Shown here: positions 59,229-64,000 of the stretch, one piece after another
Position numbering within the stretch: position 1 is the first letter of the stretch
Layout: each line of letters begins with the position of its first letter
Assembly: GCA_023474015.1 (NCBI GenBank)
Contig: JAMCYN010000098.1
Location: forward strand, 1 to 64,000
Direction of reading: 5' to 3'
Length of the DNA stretch: 64,000 nt
DNA from: Armatimonadota bacterium
Lineage (GTDB): Bacteria > Armatimonadota > UBA5829
Position numbers and translations under genes: made by a program
Notes under the pieces: generated by a model
Told to the model about the DNA's origin: nothing
What the model saw: only the letters and a program-made list of their open reading frames with translations
Database searches by the model: none

Positions 59229-60632
59229 TTACGGCTTGAGCGCGTCGAGTTCCGTTTTCGCGCCGACGTGGTTGGGGTCGATCTCGATGGTTTTTGTGTA
59301 GAGTTCCCTGGCTTTATACACATTGTTCTCGCGGAAGTAGCAGCGGCCGAGCCTGAAGTAGGCCTCGGCGTAGTTGGGATCAAGGGTGATCGCCTGGTTC
59401 AGGTAGACCTTGGCCATGCCGAGCTGATTGGCCTCGGCGCTGCGAATGCCTTTCTCGAACGCGACCCGACTCTCAGCCACATTCGCCTCCTGGCTGGTGA
59501 GCGGTGGCTTGGACACGGTCACCCACGGCTTTCCGCTCAGGGCGCTCACTATCGCATCCCTGCCCGGCAGGTCGTTGAATGAGAACAACACAAATCCGCC
59601 GAGCCTGTAGCGCTTCACCGCCTTAATCTGTCGCAGTATGCCGTCGGGGGTGTTGTGATGAACGTCGATACCTACATAAGTCGGCTTTCCCGCGCTCCAC
59701 CGCCTGAACCCGGAAAGCCATGACCTGAACCGAGACATGCCCCGCGCGGTGCTTTCACACTGGTAGTTCATGGGGACATTGGCGTCCAACAGGCCCTTTG
59801 ATAGCCACTCTTTCCAATCCTGGCAAGTGAGTTTGTAGGGGGCGGTCGAACAGAAATCCCAGGAGCAGTTAGCCCAGGAGACCGTCGCCGCCGATATCCG
59901 CAGCCCCGGTTTGACCCCGCGCACCGCCTTGCGAATTCCCTTAAGGAGGTCCGTCACGCGATCGCGCCGCCACCGCAGCCACTTTGGATCACCTGGGGAG
60001 GGTCTGGATTGTGCGCCCGTCTCGGCCTGATAGCGCGCGAGCGCCTCGGCGGAGTAGCCCCAATCCTTGCCGGGGTAGCGGATGTAGTCCAGATGAACTC
60101 CGTCTATGTCATACTTTTGGGCGATTTCTTGGACAACCTTAGCCACATGCTCGCGCGCGGCGGGCACGCCTGGGTCGATGAATATTCCATCGGCGGCCTT
60201 CACAGTGCCCGAGGAATCTTTGTTGAGCCAATCGGGGTGGAGATTGACCAGATGATTGGGGTCGGTTGGCATACCCTGGCCGATCCACACGCGGCAGACA
60301 TTGACCCACGCGTGGACCCGCAGCCCCTGACCGTGCGCTTTCTCGATCATATAGGCCAGCGGATCGAAGTCGGGCGCAAGGTTCGGGGCACGCGGCTCGA
60401 TGGACGAATTGTAGTATGCGTCGGCAACCTTGCGGGCCTGTATAAACAGAGTATTCAGCCCGGCGGCCTTGGCGGCCGCTATCGTGCTATCGGCCTGCTC
60501 GGGAGTAAGATAACCCCCGTTCCACGCACTGACCCACGCCCCGCGAACCTCGCTACCAACAGCCGCCGCACGCACGGCAACGGGCAACACCGCCATCAGT
60601 ATCAGGAATCCAAGCTTGGAGGAAAAACTCAA
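59229..60632 (-). CDS. Exported GHL10-family glycoside hydrolase-like protein with TPR tail
   Basis: This 467-residue protein has a signal peptide (about 5-23), then a TIM-barrel GHL10 (DUF187-type) domain: VRGAWVSAWN, LNTLFIQARKVADAYYNS, VHAWVNVCRVWIG, DIDGVHLDYIRYPG (about 175-188) and VPMNYQCES. These proteins are linked to cell-wall or polysaccharide cleavage. The last ~90 residues hold about two TPR motifs (AEAYFRLGRCYFRENNVYKARELY). The TTG start at 60632 has AAGGA 9 bases upstream. Confidence 0.85.
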   Translation of the reverse strand: MSFSSKLGFLILMAVLPVAVRAAAVGSEVRGAWVSAWNGGYLTPEQADSTIAAAKAAGLNTLFIQARKVADAYYNSSIEPRAPNLAPDFDPLAYMIEKAHGQGLRVHAWVNVCRVWIGQGMPTDPNHLVNLHPDWLNKDSSGTVKAADGIFIDPGVPAAREHVAKVVQEIAQKYDIDGVHLDYIRYPGKDWGYSAEALARYQAETGAQSRPSPGDPKWLRWRRDRVTDLLKGIRKAVRGVKPGLRISAATVSWANCSWDFCSTAPYKLTCQDWKEWLSKGLLDANVPMNYQCESTARGMSRFRSWLSGFRRWSAGKPTYVGIDVHHNTPDGILRQIKAVKRYRLGGFVLFSFNDLPGRDAIVSALSGKPWVTVSKPPLTSQEANVAESRVAFEKGIRSAEANQLGMAKVYLNQAITLDPNYAEAYFRLGRCYFRENNVYKARELYTKTIEIDPNHVGAKTELDALKP

Positions 60633-60710
60633 TTTCGCGGTCCTTGATTATGTAAGACCCTGTTCGCGCGAAGGGAATTAAGCACGAAAGGGAAAGGAGG
60701 GGCTTGCCCA

Positions 60711-60804
60711 GGGAACTTGTGTCCGGGGTTCAAACCCCAGACGAACAGGTTCCACGAACGAACGGCAGATCCCTTCTGTTCCCTATTCCCTGTTCCCTGT
60801 TCCC
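60711..60804. repeat. GTCCGGGG palindrome copy 2 plus TGTTCCC heptads
   Basis: GTCCGGGG-TTCAAA-CCCCAGAC at 60721-60742 matches 44747-44768. It is followed at 60777-60804 by TGTTCCC, TATTCCC, TGTTCCC, TGTTCCC, the same heptad as inside prmC. A GCACGAAAGGGAAAGGAGG octad-like run precedes them at 60682-60700. Confidence 0.7.
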
Positions 60805-60813
60805 TCTCCCTCG

Positions 60814-61764
60814 CTACTCCATATCGTCGCCGTCAATGCCGATACTGCATCGGTCGATCAGGTGATTGACGTCCGCGAAGCCAAGGCAAATGCATGTGTC
60901 GGCGGCGCCGTAGTATATCTTTAGCTTGCCACCGTCCTCGAGAATCGCCCCGCAGGAGAAGACTACATTCCCAACGTCCCCCACCCGCTCGTAATACTCC
61001 CTGGGCGTCAGGATCGGGACCGCGCTCCTGCACAACACCTTGGATGGTTTTTCGAGGTCCAACAGCACCGCGCCCATTCTATAGAGCGGCCCCGAAGCGG
61101 TGTTCTTCACGCCGTGGTAGATTTCGAGCCATCCGCGTTCGGTCTCGATGGGCGGAGCGCATGCGCCGATACGGTCGGAGTCCCAGAATCCGCCCCGGGT
61201 AGTCATCACGACCTCCGAGTCGCCCCAATGGAGCAGGTCGTCCGAGTAAGACAGCCAGATATTGCCGATTCCACCGCCGAAGGGCCTGTCCAGGCGAACA
61301 TAGCGGCCGTTGATTTTCCTGGGGAACATGCAGCCGTCCTTATTCTCCGGCTCCGATATCAGCCCAAGTCTCTCAAAGGTCTTGAAATCCTTGGTCTTAC
61401 ACAATGCAAGGCGCGCGCCATAGCGCGAGTACGCCGTATACATAATGTGGTATTCGCCCTCGAGGAAGGTGATCCTGGGGTCCTCGATGCCGCGCCTCTC
61501 ATAAGACCGGAACGGCTCTTCCTTGGATGGCTCCATAACCGGCGCCGGGTCCACAGTGAAGTGATATCCGTCCTCGCTTCTTGCAAGGGCAAATACAGAG
61601 CGGCCCGCCAGGTCTTCGACCCGCATCAGCAGAATATACTCATCTCCGTATTTCGTCGCGGCCGCATTGAAAACGGTATTACAGGGGAAAGGAACGTTTT
61701 CGAGCGTGATTATCGGGTTCTTATACCATCGCTCGACGACGTCTCTTCCGAGCCTTATTGGCAT
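60814..61764 (-). CDS. GH130-family glycosidase/phosphorylase
   Basis: The 316 residues show a five-bladed beta-propeller pattern. GH130 signatures include FNAAATKYGDEYILLMRVED, the likely general-acid Asp in RRGIEDPRITFLEGEYHIMYTAYS, PENKDGCMFPRKINGRYVRLDRP, and WLEIYHGVK near the end. GH130 enzymes act on beta-mannosides, mostly by phosphorolysis; phosphate versus hydrolysis cannot be decided here. GGAGG lies 7 bases before ATG 61764. It lies upstream of the GHL10 gene on the same strand. Confidence 0.88.
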   Translation of the reverse strand: MPIRLGRDVVERWYKNPIITLENVPFPCNTVFNAAATKYGDEYILLMRVEDLAGRSVFALARSEDGYHFTVDPAPVMEPSKEEPFRSYERRGIEDPRITFLEGEYHIMYTAYSRYGARLALCKTKDFKTFERLGLISEPENKDGCMFPRKINGRYVRLDRPFGGGIGNIWLSYSDDLLHWGDSEVVMTTRGGFWDSDRIGACAPPIETERGWLEIYHGVKNTASGPLYRMGAVLLDLEKPSKVLCRSAVPILTPREYYERVGDVGNVVFSCGAILEDGGKLKIYYGAADTCICLGFADVNHLIDRCSIGIDGDDME

Positions 61765-61948
61765 TCCGTGCCTCCATCGCACAATGTACTACAGTAAATT
61801 ATATCGGGAACAGGCGCGCGCGGGTAGAGGGTGGCATCGGGAATTTGCGGAAAGGACAGCACAATAGTTGTGTAGAACAAGTAATCAACCGGCAAATCCA
61901 TCCATCATTTCGCGTGTCACAAGTCGATTATACCAATTAGGAGTCCTC

Positions 61949-63295
61949 ATGGGAAGTCCGATAGTCCGACGAGCCATTTTGACCATCCTCATCCTTCTGC
62001 TGGCATGCGGCATCGCATGCGCCGCATCTAAAGATGCCCACGGGAGTCAAATGGAACTGCCGAGGGTGCTGTTGGGACTGATAGTTATACTGATCGCGGC
62101 CAAGATCGGCGGCGACATATTCGTGCGCCTGGGCCAGCCGGCGGTGTTGGGCGAGTTGGTGTTCGGGATTATCGTCGGCAATTTATATCATCTGGGCTTC
62201 CGTGGGTTCGACTTCATCCGAACTAACGAGAGTATCAAGCTCTTGTCCGAAATCGGCGTGATGCTGCTGCTTTTCCAGGTCGGGATGGAATCGAACCTTG
62301 CGCGGATGATGGAGGTCGGACTATCGTCGCTCGTCGTGGCGACGCTCGGGATCATCGCTCCGTTCTTCCTGGGCTGGGGGGTCGCGAGCTATTTCCTGCC
62401 GCACGAGAGCGTATACGTCCACCTCTTCATCGGAGCAACGCTCTGCGCCACCAGCGTCGGGATCACCGCGCGCGTGCTGTTGGACCTCGGCAGGCTTCAA
62501 ACCCCCGAGGCGCGTATCATCCTCGGTGCGGCGGTCATCGACGATGTCCAGGGATTAGTGATTTTGGCGGTCGTCGCCGGAATCATCGAGAGCGTAAACG
62601 CCGGAACGGGGGCAATCTCGAGCTGGTCCATATTCCTGATAGTGCTCAAGGCGACGCTGTTCCTATTCGCGGCCCTCATCATCGGCAAACGAATATCGCC
62701 GCTATTATTCAGGCTCGCCTCACGCCTCAAGGCGACTGATCTCCTGCTCACCACCGCGCTTGGCATCTGCTTCGGCCTTGCCTACCTTGCCACCCAGATT
62801 CAGCTCGCGGCAATTGTAGGCGCTTTCGCCGCGGGGCTTATCCTCGAGGAAGTTCACTGGCGAAGCTTCAGGGAGCGGGGGGAGCACTCCGTGGAGGAAC
62901 TTGTCAGGCCCATCGCCGCGTTCCTGGTCCCGATATTCTTCGTGCGGATGGGTTCCGAGGTGAACCTGGCGACGTTCGGCAGTCCGTCGGTGCTGGGCTT
63001 CGCCGCCGTGCTCACACTCGCCGCCATTCTGGGGAAGCAGATATGCGGGCTGGGCGTCATGCAGCGCGGCCTCGACAGGCTCTCCGTGGGAATCGGAATG
63101 ATCCCCAGAGGTGAAGTGGGACTAATATTCGCCGCAATCGGCGCCAAACTTACGATGGACGGCCACCCGGTCGTCTCCCAGTCGACGTTTTCGGCTGTGG
63201 TGATAATGGTGGTCGTGACTACGATGATTACCCCGCCGGCGCTCAAATGGAGCCTGACACGCTCGGCGAGGGTCCGGCCTCCCCAGTCCCCGTAG
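61949..63295 (+). CDS. CPA2-family cation:proton antiporter
   Basis: This 448-residue protein has a short cleavable-looking first helix, then about twelve membrane helices of the Na+/H+ exchanger fold. Visible motifs are GQPAVLGELVFGIIVGN, LLSEIGVMLLLFQVGMESN, TATSVGI-like CATSVGITARVL, the ion-binding Asp pair in GAAVIDDVQGLVIL (about 198-211), and PIFFVRMGSEVNL. No C-terminal TrkA-N domain is present. AGGAG lies 5 bases before ATG 61949. Its end merges into a GTTGAGTC repeat. Confidence 0.9.
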   Translation: MGSPIVRRAILTILILLLACGIACAASKDAHGSQMELPRVLLGLIVILIAAKIGGDIFVRLGQPAVLGELVFGIIVGNLYHLGFRGFDFIRTNESIKLLSEIGVMLLLFQVGMESNLARMMEVGLSSLVVATLGIIAPFFLGWGVASYFLPHESVYVHLFIGATLCATSVGITARVLLDLGRLQTPEARIILGAAVIDDVQGLVILAVVAGIIESVNAGTGAISSWSIFLIVLKATLFLFAALIIGKRISPLLFRLASRLKATDLLLTTALGICFGLAYLATQIQLAAIVGAFAAGLILEEVHWRSFRERGEHSVEELVRPIAAFLVPIFFVRMGSEVNLATFGSPSVLGFAAVLTLAAILGKQICGLGVMQRGLDRLSVGIGMIPRGEVGLIFAAIGAKLTMDGHPVVSQSTFSAVVIMVVVTTMITPPALKWSLTRSARVRPPQSP

Positions 63296-63369
63296 GGAGA
63301 CTTCGTGTATTGACCCGGCGGTTAAAACCACGGCCACAACAGCACAAAGTCGGCCTGCGCCGACTCAAC
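63285..63369. repeat. GTTGAGTC repeat element, partial copy 5
   Basis: AGTCCCCGTAGGGAGACTT, GCGGTTAAAACCACGGCCAC, AACAGCACAAAGTC and the AGTCGGCCTGCGCCGACT hairpin. It lacks the GTGAATTTATTCG middle. It supplies the last codons of the antiporter and the stop of the convergent helicase gene. Confidence 0.7.
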
Positions 63370-64000
63370 CAGCCAAAAGTTCCCGCAACACATACGCCGC
63401 CCCGGCCTTGTCCAGCGGCTCGTTATTGTTGCCGCACTTGGGCGACTGAATACAGCTCGGGCAGCCGTCCTCGCAGGCGCAGTCCCCGATGGTCTTGAGA
63501 GTGGCCGCGAGCAGTTCATCCATCATGTCGTAAGCCGTCCGCGACAGCCCCACCCCACCCGAGTAGCCGTCATAGATAAATATGGCGGCCAGGTTATCGG
63601 CGTCCGGGTGAGCCGGGTGCGACACACCGCCTATGTCCTGTCTGTCGCACAAGGCAAAGAGCGGCAGAATCCCGATCGCGGCGTGCTCGATAGCGTGGAT
63701 CGTGCCGGGGATATCGAACCCCCTGCCAATCGCGCGAGCTACCAGATCATCAGGCAGGACGACCCACGCGGCCTCCGTGGCAAGCTCAGTCTCCGGCAGG
63801 TCCAGGGGAGTCTTGTCAATTGCCTGTTCCGTGAAAAGCTGCTTGCGCCAGAAGTGAGTCACCCGGTTCGAGACGGCCACATCCCCGAATCGCGCCTCTA
63901 CGACGCCCACCGTCTTGAAATCGACCTGCCGCGTCACCGCGAGGCACGTGTGGCTGCCGGGGGTAGTGTAGTAGTTCACCTCACTACGCTCCACATAGGC
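63365..64000 (-). CDS. DEAD/DEAH-box helicase, C-terminal DUF1998 domain (cut by window edge)
   Basis: The visible 212 residues run from AYVERSEVNYYT to a stop at 63365. They match the C-terminus of YprA/MrfA-type helicases. The DUF1998 Cys cluster is present as CACEDGCPSCIQSPKCG (four Cys, likely metal-bound) before a final KAGAAYVLREL helix, with GYSGGVGLSRTAYDMMDELL upstream. MrfA repairs mitomycin damage in Bacillus. The helicase motor lies beyond the window. Confidence 0.85.
   Translation of the reverse strand, partial: AYVERSEVNYYTTPGSHTCLAVTRQVDFKTVGVVEARFGDVAVSNRVTHFWRKQLFTEQAIDKTPLDLPETELATEAAWVVLPDDLVARAIGRGFDIPGTIHAIEHAAIGILPLFALCDRQDIGGVSHPAHPDADNLAAIFIYDGYSGGVGLSRTAYDMMDELLAATLKTIGDCACEDGCPSCIQSPKCGNNNEPLDKAGAAYVLRELLAG

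Overview
The window is a GC-rich, gene-dense bacterial chromosome segment of about 65 protein genes, with no rRNA, tRNA or CRISPR array seen. It looks like a diderm related to the Terrabacteria side of the tree, and Armatimonadota is my best guess. The evidence is PEP-CTERM surface proteins behind sigma-54 promoters, an LPS-heptose enzyme (RfaE2), DapL lysine/peptidoglycan synthesis, rapZ-yvcK adjacency, and a nusA-rnpM-infB-DUF503-rbfA-nrnA-truB order. No marker gene settles the phylum.

Layout. 1-4.7 kb: the edge of an IS110-type element, a degenerate PEP-CTERM protein, a 4Fe-4S protein behind a CRP/FNR-type operator, and a proton-pumping pyrophosphatase behind a consensus promoter. 4.7-10 kb: miaA-hfq-dapF, dapL, a frameshifted DUF4258 gene with its DUF2283 partner, and hflX. 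10-16.3 kb: uvrC, ogt, a holin-like protein, rapZ, yvcK, maf. 16.4-22.6 kb (minus strand): YhcH-like protein, alr, a cyclase-like protein, an FAD oxidoreductase, an orphan adenine methyltransferase. 22.7-34.6 kb is more accessory: TPR protein, hisI, C10 protease, SpoIIE-type phosphatase, MATE pump, a PEP-CTERM protein and bioY. 34.6-55.3 kb is a long plus-strand housekeeping stretch: der, plsY, AMMECR1, a second sigma-54 PEP-CTERM gene, the nusA-infB-truB operon, prfA-prmC-tsaC-rfaE2-radA, nadA-nadC, birA, apgM, rhaB. 55.5-64 kb: KGG-repeat protein, MFS transporter, serA, GHL10 and GH130 carbohydrate enzymes, a CPA2 antiporter and the C-terminus of a DUF1998 helicase.

The most unusual feature is the intergenic DNA. 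Many gaps hold short tandem repeats with a strict 7-bp period, often arranged as two heptad arms around a GAAGGGACC/GGTCCCTTC core, so that the whole element can fold as a cruciform. Unrelated heptads keep the same period, and exact four-copy heptad blocks lie in frame inside uvrC and prmC. A second family has an 8-bp period (core CGAAA). A third is a roughly 115-bp element, seen in five full or partial copies, with a GTTGAGTC/GACTCAAC-ended hairpin at each end. Together they suggest several coexisting miniature repeat systems inserted mainly just after stop codons.

Regulatory signals that can be read directly include two perfect -24/-12 promoters before PEP-CTERM genes, a palindrome centred at -41.5 from a predicted start before the Fe-S protein gene, a terminator-like hairpin between the nusA promoter and nusA, and a TTGACA-17-TATAAT promoter before hppA.
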